A stretch of DNA of 64,000 bases from Anaerolineales bacterium (GCA_030583885.1 CP129480.1:2668714-2732713), one strand, 5' to 3'; positions 43,413 to 51,782 are shown, counted from the first letter of the stretch. The notes: generated by a model not told the origin, from the sequence alone. Made by a program: numbers and translations.

Positions 43413-45038
43413 TTACTCCACCGGGATCTCAGCCTGAACCTTGCTCAGGTCAATGCCCTTGCTCTTGCGATAGGATTTGAATCCGTAGTAGATCACCGCG
43501 GCAAGCACATAATTACCGAGCATGTAATAGACGGAGCTGGTGTTGCTGATGCCGATGCCATACAGAAGGTTCGGGTCGAATATCCACTGATAGAGCAGAT
43601 AGACAAGGAAACCGCCAAAGATCACACCGGCCACCGAGATCAGCGGCAGGCCGAACACATTGTATTTTGCGATGGGCGAGGCTTTGTACAGGTCGGGTTT
43701 GGTATACGGCAGGACGATCGCGGAGATCGTGGTGCCGAGGAACGTCACCGCGATGACCAGCGTGGAGCAAAGCGTCAACGTCTGGAAGTTGGCGATGTCG
43801 AACGCGAACATATAGGCAACCACAAGCGATGGAACCACCATCAATAACAAGGCGTTGACCGGAGTGCCGGTGCGCTCATCCAGTTTTGCGACCGATTCGG
43901 GGAGCAGCCGGTCAAACGCGGCGGCAAAGATCACGCGGGTGGAGGAAAGGAAGACGGTGGCGCACCAGCCAAACCACCACAGGCTCATCAATCCAACCAC
44001 GAGGAATTGCACAAACCGATTCGTGGTGAGGAAGGCAGCCAGCATGGCGGGATAGGGCCAGACTGGGAGCGCAGGCGCCACTTCACTGTAGCCCCAGGCG
44101 TAATTCCACCACGCGGCTCCGGCCTGAACATAGAAATCCCAGCCAATCGTATTGCGGATGGCAAAGAGCAGGACGATGCCCAGCAGGGTCGTAATGCCGA
44201 GCGCCCAGCCCATTCCCGCGACATTACGCTTGAAATCGGTTGCGCCGCGCACTTCACCGTAGAGGGTTGCGCCCCAGTTGGGCCATAAATTGAAGAAGAC
44301 CATGTAGGGAATGACGAGGAAGATCACAGCCAGTGAGCCGCCCGCAAACGGAGTGATTGCGCCGGCCTCGGTCCCCAGTGCAACCGTCGCATCATACACG
44401 CCGGCTTCCGCACCAAACATGGAAGCGGCGTTCGCCTCCAGTCCCGACTTGAAGGCTTCAGGGGAACCCGTCAGCAACAGCACGATGACAATGAGCAGGC
44501 CCAGCATACCGCCGTAAAAGGAAAATTTTTGAATGCGTGCATAGGTCTTCATGCCAAGCATGATGAAGAGGCTGACAATCGCAAGCGTAATGATCGAAGC
44601 CGTGAATGAACCGACATTGGTGCCTGCAAACCATAACGCCAGGTCCTTCGCGCCAAAAACACCGAGCAAAGGCACAAGCACAATATGGCGGAACATATCA
44701 CCATACAGGGGAACCCACAGCCACAAAATAAACCACCAGCCTGTGACTGCCAGGATGAAGCCGACTGCGCCGCCGAGAATACGGCTCTGCCAGACGTAAT
44801 CGCCGCCCGAACGGGGCATGACGGCGATCAACGCGGCATACACAACGACTTCAAAGAAAATGAACAATGCGCTGATGATCAACGCATTCACCATGCCGCC
44901 CTCGAAATAATACATCTGACTGAAACTGTACAGACCGAGGGTGATCAGGTTGATGGAAAACAACGCGTAGATGAACGCGTCCATGACCGACCAGGAACGC
45001 ACCAGGCCGGTCGCTTTACGGACAAACAAGTTGCTCAT
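43413..45038 (-). CDS. APC family amino acid permease
   Basis: This is a 541-residue membrane protein with 12-14 helices. The opening MSNLFVRKATGLVRSWSVMDAFIYALFSINL and the unwound helix 1 region, plus PRSGGDYVWQSRILGG (about 75-90), mark the amino acid-polyamine-organocation superfamily. The substrate cannot be read from the sequence. It has a GAGGAG site before the ATG. It is followed by a strong terminator and preceded by a metallophosphoesterase gene on the same strand. Confidence 0.88.
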   Translation of the reverse strand: MSNLFVRKATGLVRSWSVMDAFIYALFSINLITLGLYSFSQMYYFEGGMVNALIISALFIFFEVVVYAALIAVMPRSGGDYVWQSRILGGAVGFILAVTGWWFILWLWVPLYGDMFRHIVLVPLLGVFGAKDLALWFAGTNVGSFTASIITLAIVSLFIMLGMKTYARIQKFSFYGGMLGLLIVIVLLLTGSPEAFKSGLEANAASMFGAEAGVYDATVALGTEAGAITPFAGGSLAVIFLVIPYMVFFNLWPNWGATLYGEVRGATDFKRNVAGMGWALGITTLLGIVLLFAIRNTIGWDFYVQAGAAWWNYAWGYSEVAPALPVWPYPAMLAAFLTTNRFVQFLVVGLMSLWWFGWCATVFLSSTRVIFAAAFDRLLPESVAKLDERTGTPVNALLLMVVPSLVVAYMFAFDIANFQTLTLCSTLVIAVTFLGTTISAIVLPYTKPDLYKASPIAKYNVFGLPLISVAGVIFGGFLVYLLYQWIFDPNLLYGIGISNTSSVYYMLGNYVLAAVIYYGFKSYRKSKGIDLSKVQAEIPVE

Positions 45039-45097
45039 AACATTCTCCTCTTTTGGTTATGTGTTTTAACCCATGCCTCTCCAGGGGGCGTGGGAGC

Positions 45098-46039
45098 TTA
45101 CCCTGTTGTCAAAACGTAATCTTCAACCTTGTTTTTTCCGAGTCTCACAATTGCGCCGAGCAGCGTGCCCTGCTCATACATCGAGCCGGGGTTGACGCAA
45201 AGAGTCTTTCCAATGCGCGAAACACCGCGCCCTTCGTGGATATGTCCGTGCAAGCCGAGCAATGGCTGCACTTCCTCTATCGACTGTCGCAGGGCTGTCG
45301 AACCAACCGCCTTCAACGCCTGCCCCGCCATCTTCGGGCGCAGGTTTTCATCCAATTCCGCAGCTTCATCGAGGTTGGATTTATACGGCGGCACATGGAT
45401 ATTGAAAATGGCATTGTGCGGGTCTTTCAGCTGGGAGGTCATCGCATCATACCTGGCCTTGAGCTGGTCCTCGTCCTCTTCACGGTGCGTATCCCAGGGA
45501 GTTCTGTTGCTCCAACCTGAGGCGATCATTTCGTGACCGCCTTTCAGGGTAGTGACCTGCCCCTCGGCCAGGACCACGCTGCGGCTGGCGCGAACGATCT
45601 CATCCACTTCATCCATATCGTCGTTGCCCGGGCAGCAATACAGCATCATGCCCGTGCCTTCCAGTTTTTTATCCGCCAGATCCATCCACTGTTGGACGAC
45701 CTTGAGCACTTCGGCAAGGAAGATCCCGCTCACGCGTCCGGGATCCTTCTCCAGTTCGGCAATTTCATCGGGAGTTGTCATGTAGGGGTAATAACCGCGG
45801 CTGCGGACACGCATGACCATGTCCTGCAGTTCGTCGTCATTTGTCGTATCAAACACCTGTTCGAGTAAAGTGATGCGATAATTTTTGCCGCCCTGGTGCA
45901 CGAACGGGACCACCGCCTTGCCCGTCATGTCGCCGCCGAGGATTAACTGGTCGGCGCTGTAGAACTTCCCCGCGTTCAAAAACTTGCTCCAGCAAATATC
46001 TGACCCGTGAATGTCTGTGGCAAAGAAGATGGTGGTCAC
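45098..46039 (-). CDS. Metallophosphoesterase
   Basis: This is a 313-residue calcineurin-like phosphoesterase. Motifs in order are FFATDIHGSD (metal-site Asp and His), LILGGDMTGK, CCPGNDDMD (GNxD/H variant), FNIHVPPY and LLGLHGHIHEG (GHxH). All five metal-binding blocks are present, so it should be active, probably on a small phospho-substrate. The GTG at 46039 was chosen because AAAGGA lies 7 bases upstream and the fold begins there; a frame from 46141 exists but adds an unusual extension. Confidence 0.85.
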   Translation of the reverse strand: MTTIFFATDIHGSDICWSKFLNAGKFYSADQLILGGDMTGKAVVPFVHQGGKNYRITLLEQVFDTTNDDELQDMVMRVRSRGYYPYMTTPDEIAELEKDPGRVSGIFLAEVLKVVQQWMDLADKKLEGTGMMLYCCPGNDDMDEVDEIVRASRSVVLAEGQVTTLKGGHEMIASGWSNRTPWDTHREEDEDQLKARYDAMTSQLKDPHNAIFNIHVPPYKSNLDEAAELDENLRPKMAGQALKAVGSTALRQSIEEVQPLLGLHGHIHEGRGVSRIGKTLCVNPGSMYEQGTLLGAIVRLGKNKVEDYVLTTG

Positions 46040-46165
46040 ATGCAAATCCTTTGGCAATGAGATGGCTTGCAGATGCCGTGCGGTATTGACAGGCTTAATT
46101 ATACCCCTTGAAAAAGGGAATGCAATATTCAACTCATACACGAAGGTTACATTTCAGATTTGTAA

Positions 46166-46194
46166 TTGTGCAAAATGCCACAAAATCGTATAAT
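46166..46194 (+). promoter_or_regulatory. Promoter of the exported TIM-barrel-like gene
   Basis: TTGTGC, 17 bases, then a perfect TATAAT (46189-46194), 44 bases before the start codon, in an AT-rich stretch. Confidence 0.55.
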
Positions 46195-46237
46195 CTATTA
46201 GATAATCCTCATTAGTTAAAAAAAACGGGAGGGCATC

Positions 46238-47746
46238 ATGTCCAAGGGAATAAAGTCTCGGAAACAAGGGCGCGGATGTTTGTATGTTGTACTGGCTGGC
46301 CTGCTGGTAATTTGCTCTCTGGGAGCGGTGCCTGTGCTGGGCATCTGCCCGCCGGAAGGACCCTGGCCGCAGCCGCCCTGGTGCGTATCCAAAGTGGACT
46401 GCGTCGACTACCCCCCGACGGTGATCGACGATATCATCCGGCGGACGACCGACCAGGTCGGGGCGCAGAACCTGCAGGTGGCCAACGGCTGCATGTTCAT
46501 GCGTAGTTTCGGCGACAACGAGTTCCAACCTTTCGTCTACCAGGAACTGGACTACCTGCCCGGGACCGACGAGTATCCGCCGATCGAGCGCGACATCGCC
46601 TTCGTCGTCTTCCCGGCCGACTACTGGGGCAACAACTACATCATCCCCCAGGGACTGTACGAAGGCATACCGCAGTTCGCCCGCGACCTGTGGTACGACA
46701 CCGTCACCCTGGGCACCGACCCGCGCAAGCACAACAACCTGGAGAACACCGCCAAGCGCAGCGCACAGATGGGCGCTCAGCAATTCATGGTATCGGATTT
46801 CATCATGCTGGTGGACGACGACCTGACCCTGGAACGCTTCGATTACCCCGGGGTCGAGTCACTGACCCAGGCCGAGATGAAGCGTATCGCCCGGGTCGCC
46901 CACGAGAACGGGCAGGAAGCCGTCTTGATGCTGGCCCTCCTAGACACGGCTTTCTATGACAAGGTTGCGGACTACTTCAACAGCGGCGAGTATGGCAGCC
47001 TGTACGACGTGGAGGTTGAAATCCAGCGCTACAACACTTTCGACGTTGGAGAGGCCACGGCCGACCTGCACGCCAGTTGGCGGGCGGCCATCCTGGAGGA
47101 AGCGCGCATGGCCGAGGCGGCCGGCTTCGACCGCCTGCTGGTCACGCCCGGGACAATCTGGATGAACTCAGGGGAGATGGTCGCGCTGGACGACGCCGAG
47201 TGGCTGGAAACCATTGCACAGGTCCGCCAAGTCTTCTCGGGCAAACTGGGCGGCGGGCGCTTCGATATGACTGCCGACTACGAAGGCTACACCTTCATGC
47301 ACGAATTGGATTTCGTGATCATCGACATCGGCATCGAGCAGGTCATGGCCGGGGTGACCTCCGGCCAGCTCGACGAGATGACCGAGCGCTGGAAGACATA
47401 CGTGCTTTCCCCCAACGTGATGGTTTTCGCCGGCGTACCTGAGGTGCTCCACAGCCCGATCGTCAGCAGCTACGACGGCGTGCTGGAAAACGGCTGGATC
47501 GAGCCCGGCGGGCGTTACCCGGACCTGGTGCGGGATGACCGCGTCCAGGCGGCAGTGCTCGAGACCCTGATGCGGGCCCTGTACGAGACCCCCGACACAC
47601 CGGTCAACGGGGTGATCGCCTGGGGCTACGGCTGGCACGATTTCATCTACCCGAACCAGCACGAGATCCGCGACGATCTGAGTACCTCCATCCGCGGCAA
47701 GGACGCCGAGAACGTGTTCTATCGCTGGACGACCCTATTCAAGTAA
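46238..47746 (+). CDS. Exported glycoside-hydrolase-like TIM-barrel protein
   Basis: This is a 502-residue protein. A signal or anchor helix (about 15-35) precedes a large domain that reads as a (beta/alpha)8 barrel: VSDFIMLVDDDLTLERF, EAVLMLALLDTAFYD, AAGFDRLLVTPGTIWMNSGE, FVIIDIGIEQVMAG and NGVIAWGYGWHDF. Several acidic residues fall at strand ends, as in retaining glycosidases, but the family is not certain. Codons end in G or C far more often than in neighbouring genes and both flanks are AT-rich, which suggests transfer. It has its own promoter and terminator. Confidence 0.6.
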   Translation: MSKGIKSRKQGRGCLYVVLAGLLVICSLGAVPVLGICPPEGPWPQPPWCVSKVDCVDYPPTVIDDIIRRTTDQVGAQNLQVANGCMFMRSFGDNEFQPFVYQELDYLPGTDEYPPIERDIAFVVFPADYWGNNYIIPQGLYEGIPQFARDLWYDTVTLGTDPRKHNNLENTAKRSAQMGAQQFMVSDFIMLVDDDLTLERFDYPGVESLTQAEMKRIARVAHENGQEAVLMLALLDTAFYDKVADYFNSGEYGSLYDVEVEIQRYNTFDVGEATADLHASWRAAILEEARMAEAAGFDRLLVTPGTIWMNSGEMVALDDAEWLETIAQVRQVFSGKLGGGRFDMTADYEGYTFMHELDFVIIDIGIEQVMAGVTSGQLDEMTERWKTYVLSPNVMVFAGVPEVLHSPIVSSYDGVLENGWIEPGGRYPDLVRDDRVQAAVLETLMRALYETPDTPVNGVIAWGYGWHDFIYPNQHEIRDDLSTSIRGKDAENVFYRWTTLFK

Positions 47747-47771
47747 ATCTTCAAAAAAAACATCGCAATCA

Positions 47772-47804
47772 AATAGCCTATGCAATTGCCTTGCATAGGC
47801 TATT
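47772..47804 (+). terminator. Terminator after the TIM-barrel-like gene
   Basis: AATAGCCTATGCAA pairs with TTGCATAGGCTATT across a 5-base loop, followed by TTGC. Confidence 0.8.
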
Positions 47805-47892
47805 TTGCAAACCGCAAAAATCCAACTTTCCATACAAGAAAATGACGAATGCAGGGGGAAAGGGTCAGATTACCATCCCATTCAAATTCCTC

Positions 47893-47927
47893 GGTGGAGG
47901 ACTTTATCTTGGGCAAAGTCCTCCACC
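47893..47927. repeat. Isolated 13-bp hairpin
   Basis: GGTGGAGGACTTT and AAAGTCCTCCACC form a perfect stem with the loop ATCTTGGGC. No T-run follows on either strand. It could belong to a small RNA or be a relic of a mobile element end. Confidence 0.45.
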
Positions 47928-48095
47928 ATCATTGCTCGCACCCGATAAAGATCATTGTCCTCATCAACCCCTGGAATACTCAAATAAAGACAAATTCATT
48001 ATGCGCATCTTTAAAACTCTAATCACTTTAAAACCACTTGCTCTAAAGATATTTCAATCCCTGCAAGGCATGGGTTGAAAATAACGCCTAAATTT

Positions 48096-48123
48096 TAGAC
48101 AAACTGGACAGATCACATATACT
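48096..48123 (+). promoter_or_regulatory. Promoter of the tryptophanase gene
   Basis: TAGACA, 16 bases, then TATACT. Both boxes match consensus at five of six positions. The predicted transcript starts near 48130, leaving a leader of about 150 bases. Confidence 0.55.
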
Positions 48124-48138
48124 TTTGCGAAAAAGGTT

Positions 48139-48192
48139 ATGGATTACATGACATTTGTTCTAGCATCGAGATTGGAATTAGTTGTAGAATAA
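48139..48192 (+). CDS. Possible 17-residue leader ORF before tryptophanase
   Basis: The ORF encodes MDYMTFVLASRLELVVE and lies inside a 7-bp inverted repeat (AGGTTAT/ATAACCT). AAAAAGG sits just before the ATG, with short spacing. Unlike TnaC of Escherichia coli it has no Trp codon, so a tryptophan-sensing role is not supported by sequence. A three-codon ORF with a GGAG site follows (48212-48223). Confidence 0.3.
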   Translation: MDYMTFVLASRLELVVE

Positions 48193-48283
48193 CCTCGTCA
48201 TTGGAGACCGAATGGCAAAATAGGGGAAGATCGCCAGGCTCGCTACCCAAGATTTGACGCATACTCAAATTAAAGGAGACAAA

Positions 48284-49663
48284 ATGACCAAGCCATATCT
48301 GCCCGAGCCCTTTCGTATCAAGGTGACCGAAGCCATCCATCTCATTCCGCGTGAAGCGAGAAAAGCTGCCTTAAAAGAAGCGGGCTACAACCTGTTCCTG
48401 ATGAACGCCGAAGACATGTTCATTGACCTGCTGACCGACTCCGGCACAGGCGCGATGAGTTCCGAGCAATGGGCGGCCATCATGCGCGGCGACGAATCCT
48501 ACGCGGGCGCGCGCTCCTTCCATCGGCTCAAAGCCGCGGTGGAGGATGTTTTCGGCTTCAAGCATTTTGCCCCCACTCATCAGGGACGCGCCGCCGAAAA
48601 TATTCTGGCCGCGTGTCTGGTGAAGCCCGGGCAATGGGTTCCCAGCAACATGCACTTCGACACCACCGACGCCAACATCCGCGCGCGGCAGGGTCGTCCC
48701 GCCAACCTCGTCATTGATGAAGCGCACGACCCCGAAAACCGCCATCCCTTCAAGGGCAACATGGACATCGCCAAACTCAAAGCCTTCATCGCAAAGTATG
48801 GGCGTGAACAAATTCCGCTGGGGATGATCACAGTCACCAACAATGCGGGCGGCGGACAGCCCGTCTCGATGGAGAATCTCAAACAAGTGGCGGATGTCTA
48901 TCACGAGAACGGAATCCCGTTCTTCATCGACGCTGCACGCTACGCCGAAAACTGCTTCTTCATCAAGGAGCGGGAGCCCGGCTACGGGCAGAAGTCGGTC
49001 AAGGAGATCGCGCGTGAAATGTTCTCGCTGGCAGACGGCATGACCATGTCCGCGAAAAAGGATGCCATCGTCAACATCGGCGGACTGCTGTGCTTGAACG
49101 ATGAAATGCTCTTCCAAAACATCAAGAACGAGCTGATCCTGCGCGAAGGCTTCCCCACCTATGGTGGACTGGCAGGACGCGACCTCGACGCAATGGCGGT
49201 GGGACTGTACGAAGGCTTGGACGAAGACTACCTGCGCTACCGCCTCGGGCAAACCGCGTATCTCGCCTCGCGCCTGAATGAAGCGGGCATTCCCACCATC
49301 CAGCCGACCGGCGGGCACGGTGTGTACGTCAACGCGGGCGCGATCTTCCCGCACATTCCCAATTACGAATTCCCCGCGCAGGCATTGGCGGTAGAACTGT
49401 ACCGCGAAGGCGGCATCCGTGGCGTGGAGATCGGCTCGGTTATGTTCGCCTGTCTAGACCCCGAAACGCAAAAATGGCATTACCCCAAACTCGAACTCCT
49501 GCGCCTCGCCATCCCACGGCGAACGTACACGCAAAGCCACCTCGATTACGTGGCAGATTGTTTCGCCGCGATCAAATCACGCGCGGACAAAATCCGCGGG
49601 TATAAATTCACCTACGCGCCGGAGTTGCTGCGCCATTTCACGGCAAGGTTCGAGCCGCTGTAA
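48284..49663 (+). CDS. tnaA: Tryptophanase
   Basis: This 459-residue PLP enzyme splits tryptophan into indole, pyruvate and ammonia. The cofactor Lys is in MSAKKDAIVNIGG (Lys259). The tyrosine phenol-lyase relatives carry LRFFTARF near the end; this protein has LLRHFTARF with His451, and GIRGVEIGS in place of the phenol-lyase VRSMERG. Both point to tryptophan rather than tyrosine. The start ATG follows AAAGGAG. It is followed by tryptophan 2,3-dioxygenase, giving two alternative tryptophan breakdown routes. Confidence 0.92.
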   Translation: MTKPYLPEPFRIKVTEAIHLIPREARKAALKEAGYNLFLMNAEDMFIDLLTDSGTGAMSSEQWAAIMRGDESYAGARSFHRLKAAVEDVFGFKHFAPTHQGRAAENILAACLVKPGQWVPSNMHFDTTDANIRARQGRPANLVIDEAHDPENRHPFKGNMDIAKLKAFIAKYGREQIPLGMITVTNNAGGGQPVSMENLKQVADVYHENGIPFFIDAARYAENCFFIKEREPGYGQKSVKEIAREMFSLADGMTMSAKKDAIVNIGGLLCLNDEMLFQNIKNELILREGFPTYGGLAGRDLDAMAVGLYEGLDEDYLRYRLGQTAYLASRLNEAGIPTIQPTGGHGVYVNAGAIFPHIPNYEFPAQALAVELYREGGIRGVEIGSVMFACLDPETQKWHYPKLELLRLAIPRRTYTQSHLDYVADCFAAIKSRADKIRGYKFTYAPELLRHFTARFEPL

Positions 49664-49679
49664 CCAACCATGGCCGATA

Positions 49680-49731
49680 GACGGTGGACGATGGACCGCA
49701 GATCGAAAATTTGCATCCATCGTCCACCGTC
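49680..49731. repeat. 15-bp inverted repeat between tnaA and the dioxygenase gene
   Basis: GACGGTGGACGATGG and CCATCGTCCACCGTC flank a 22-base spacer. The core TCGTCCACCGTC also occurs near 58587. It may be a small dispersed repeat or act as a terminator without a T-run. Confidence 0.5.
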
Positions 49732-49778
49732 GCATTTAAAGTTACAATCTGCAAATCACCAACCCAAGTGAGGAGCCC

Positions 49779-50816
49779 ATGAGCGACCAACTGTACTACT
49801 CCGACTATCTCGAACTCGCTACAATTCTCGACAGTCAGCATCCCAAAAGCGACTTGAAAACAGATGAGATGCTGTTCATCATCATCCACCAGGCCTATGA
49901 GCTGTGGTTCAAGATGGTCATCCACGAATTGGACCGGGTGCGGGAGATCTTTTCTCAGGACAACGTCAACGATAACGCGGGCGAAATGAGCATCGCCGTC
50001 CATAAGTTAAAGCGGGTGGCGAAGATCTTCGAGGTGGTCAACCAGCAGGTCAATATTCTCGAAACGATGACGCCGATGGACTTCCTAGAATTCCGCGACC
50101 TGCTCCAGCCGTCTTCGGGATTCCAAAGCCTGCAATTCCGCATCATCGAAGCAAAACTTGGTTTGAAGATGGAGCAGCGCTACAAGGCGAACTACTACAA
50201 GAACACGCGTCCGGGTGGATTCGACCAACAGGATTACAAGACCATTAACCAGGTCGAGACGGAAGCGACGCTCAAAGGGCTGGTCATCCAATGGGCGGAG
50301 CGAACTCCCTTTTTCGATGAGTCGCTCTGGACGGAGTATCAATCCCAATTTCCCGTCGAAGACGGTTTGCAAAAATTCTGGAACGACTATAAACAGATCT
50401 ACAAGAACAGCCTGACCACGCCCGTCGAAATGCGCCAGATGGAGGAATTGAAGCGTATCTTTTACAAGGAGGGCCTGGGTGAATTTTCGGTGGGTGCGAT
50501 GCGCGCGGTGCTTTTCATCATGCTGTACCGCAACCTGCCCATCTTCCAGCAGCCGTTCGACCTGCTCACTACGCTGATCGACATCGACGAACTGCTTTCG
50601 CAATTCCGCTACAAGCACATGCTCATAGCGCGGCGGATGATCGGCATGCGCGCCGGCACGGGCGGCACGAGCGGAGCGGGCTACCTCGAAGGCGCGCTGC
50701 GGCAGCATTACATCTTCAAGGAACTGACCGAGGTCTCGACCTTCCTCGTGGAAAGGAGCCGCCTCCCAGACCTGCCGAGTGCAGTAAGGGAAAGGATGAG
50801 TTTCAACACTCCATAA
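49779..50816 (+). CDS. kynA: Tryptophan 2,3-dioxygenase
   Basis: This 345-residue heme enzyme opens the indole ring of tryptophan, the first step of the kynurenine pathway. Visible are FIIIHQAYELWFKMVIHELD (active-site His), FRIIEAKLGL and the heme-side YKHMLIARRMIGMRAGTGGTSGAGYL with its proximal His and GTGGTSG loop. It is longer than typical bacterial enzymes of about 280 residues, mainly by middle insertions. No kynureninase or formamidase gene is in the window. Confidence 0.93.
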   Translation: MSDQLYYSDYLELATILDSQHPKSDLKTDEMLFIIIHQAYELWFKMVIHELDRVREIFSQDNVNDNAGEMSIAVHKLKRVAKIFEVVNQQVNILETMTPMDFLEFRDLLQPSSGFQSLQFRIIEAKLGLKMEQRYKANYYKNTRPGGFDQQDYKTINQVETEATLKGLVIQWAERTPFFDESLWTEYQSQFPVEDGLQKFWNDYKQIYKNSLTTPVEMRQMEELKRIFYKEGLGEFSVGAMRAVLFIMLYRNLPIFQQPFDLLTTLIDIDELLSQFRYKHMLIARRMIGMRAGTGGTSGAGYLEGALRQHYIFKELTEVSTFLVERSRLPDLPSAVRERMSFNTP

Positions 50817-50840
50817 GCTAAAATCCATCAACAGACTGAA

Positions 50841-50858
50841 AGTCAAATACCCTTGACT
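50841..50858. promoter_or_regulatory. Operator-like inverted repeat 1
   Basis: AGTCAA-N6-TTGACT is a perfect inverted repeat whose right arm is the -35 box of the promoter at 50853-50881. A second repeat with the same half-site lies downstream, so repression by the operon's own XRE regulator is plausible. Confidence 0.5.
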
Positions 50859-50874
50859 AAATGACAAGGGTATT
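50846..50874 (+). terminator. Terminator after the dioxygenase gene
   Basis: AATACCCTTG pairs with CAAGGGTATT, followed by TTAT. It overlaps the promoter of the next operon. Confidence 0.65.
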
Positions 50875-50881
50875 TTATACT
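50853..50881 (+). promoter_or_regulatory. Near-consensus promoter of the XRE operon
   Basis: TTGACT, exactly 17 bases, then TATACT. Each box matches consensus at five of six positions. It drives the glycine-zipper, membrane protein and regulator genes. Confidence 0.7.
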
Positions 50882-50888
50882 CTCGAAA

Positions 50889-50904
50889 GTCAAGCAACCT
50901 TGAC
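50889..50904. promoter_or_regulatory. Operator-like inverted repeat 2
   Basis: GTCAAG-N4-CTTGAC, just downstream of the -10 box. It shares the GTCAA/TTGAC half-site with repeat 1; the two centres are 47 bases apart. Confidence 0.5.
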
Positions 50905-50948
50905 ACATAGAAGGAGAAAACCATGAAAAGAATAAAAGCAGGGCCGCC

Positions 50949-51092
50949 ATGTCAATAGGCGCCGGGCTTGGCGCGGCGATTGGTGTGGCTCTCGATACCA
51001 TCGCCATGAGCGTCGCGCTTGGCGCGGCCTTCGGGGCCATACTGGGCGGGATCATTTCCCTGGACAATAAAGACAAATCAAACGAAAAATGA
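50949..51092 (+). CDS. Small glycine-zipper membrane protein, start region out of frame
   Basis: This 47-residue frame reads GAGLGAAIGVALDTIAMSVA and LGAAFGAILGGII, a Gly/Ala-rich helix pair. The strong ribosome-binding site (AAGGAG) belongs to an ATG at 50923 in another frame. That frame runs MKRIKAGPPCQ and stops at 50958, after overlapping this ATG. Either one base is gained or lost after a normal N-terminus, or a 12-codon ORF couples translation into the main one. The next gene overlaps or follows closely. Probably a small membrane partner of the protein at 51107. Confidence 0.55.
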   Translation: MSIGAGLGAAIGVALDTIAMSVALGAAFGAILGGIISLDNKDKSNEK

Positions 51093-51106
51093 TCGAGGAG
51101 GCAGAC

Positions 51107-51496
51107 ATGAATCAAAAACAAATTTTGAAGCGTTACTACAGGGAGTTTTTCATATCCATGGGAACGTATGTGATCGCGGTAATCCTCACGTCCTACCTGC
51201 TCGAAAGACTGGAACTGTCCAAGCCGATGCAAATCTTTCTCGCATTGATCCCTGTCATCCCTGTCCTATTCGTGATCATTGCCATCCTGCGGGCGCTGCG
51301 CGACAGCGACGAACTCTTTCAAAAAATTCAACTTCAGGCCGTCGTACTCTCCGCGATTACAACCGGGCTGATTACCTTCACGTATGGCTTCCTTGAAAAC
51401 ATCGGCTTTCCCCACTTCCCCACCATCTGGGTGCTTCCGATCATGTTTGCATTATGGGGCATCAGCCTGGGATATTTCATAAGGAAGTACCAGTGA
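51107..51496 (+). CDS. Four-helix membrane protein of an XRE-regulated operon
   Basis: This is a 129-residue protein with four hydrophobic helices (about 14-35, 42-64, 80-102 and 106-124) separated by short charged loops such as RALRDSDELFQKIQLQ. The size and place directly before a small XRE regulator match a widespread gene pair of unknown function. The start at 51107 has GAGGAGG upstream; an ATG at 51089 overlaps the previous stop but lacks such a site. Its stop overlaps the regulator start (GTGA). Confidence 0.7.
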   Translation: MNQKQILKRYYREFFISMGTYVIAVILTSYLLERLELSKPMQIFLALIPVIPVLFVIIAILRALRDSDELFQKIQLQAVVLSAITTGLITFTYGFLENIGFPHFPTIWVLPIMFALWGISLGYFIRKYQ

Positions 51497-51693
51497 AGAA
51501 CCGCCTCAAGGTCCTGCGCGCTGAAAGGGACTGGTCGCAGGCTGACCTTGCCGATAAACTGGGCGTCTCGCGACAGACGGTCAATGCCATTGAGACGGGA
51601 AAATACGACCCCAGCCTGCCGCTGGCGTTCAAGATCGCGGAATTGTTTCAGATGAAGATCGAGGAGATTTTCATTCCCGTCGAAAAGAAGTAA
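51493..51693 (+). CDS. XRE-family transcriptional regulator
   Basis: This is a 66-residue helix-turn-helix protein of the minimal YozG-like size. NRLKVLRAERDWSQADLADKLGVSRQTVNAIETGKYDPSLPLAFKI is the full XRE domain, followed by LFQMKIEEIFIP. The start is GTG at 51493, overlapping the upstream stop by GTGA. It probably binds the two GTCAA/TTGAC repeats at the operon promoter and represses its own genes; this is inferred from layout. Confidence 0.9.
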   Translation: MKNRLKVLRAERDWSQADLADKLGVSRQTVNAIETGKYDPSLPLAFKIAELFQMKIEEIFIPVEKK

Positions 51694-51782
51694 CTACACC
51701 CGCATGTTCTCCAGGATTCATCCCGAAATAACCCAAATATATGAACAATCGTCACTTACAGGTTGACCATCATCACTGATAA

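Larger units (their letters stand above)
47747..48283. other. Long AT-rich intergenic region
   Basis: About 540 bases without a clear protein gene. It holds a terminator, a 13-bp hairpin, a promoter and a roughly 150-base leader for the tryptophanase gene, described separately. A short frame (48001-48078) has no ribosome-binding site. Confidence 0.6.

Noticed and set aside
47791..48078. Open frame of 95 codons in the intergenic region
   Set aside because: No ribosome-binding site, low-complexity product, and it spans the terminator-hairpin area.
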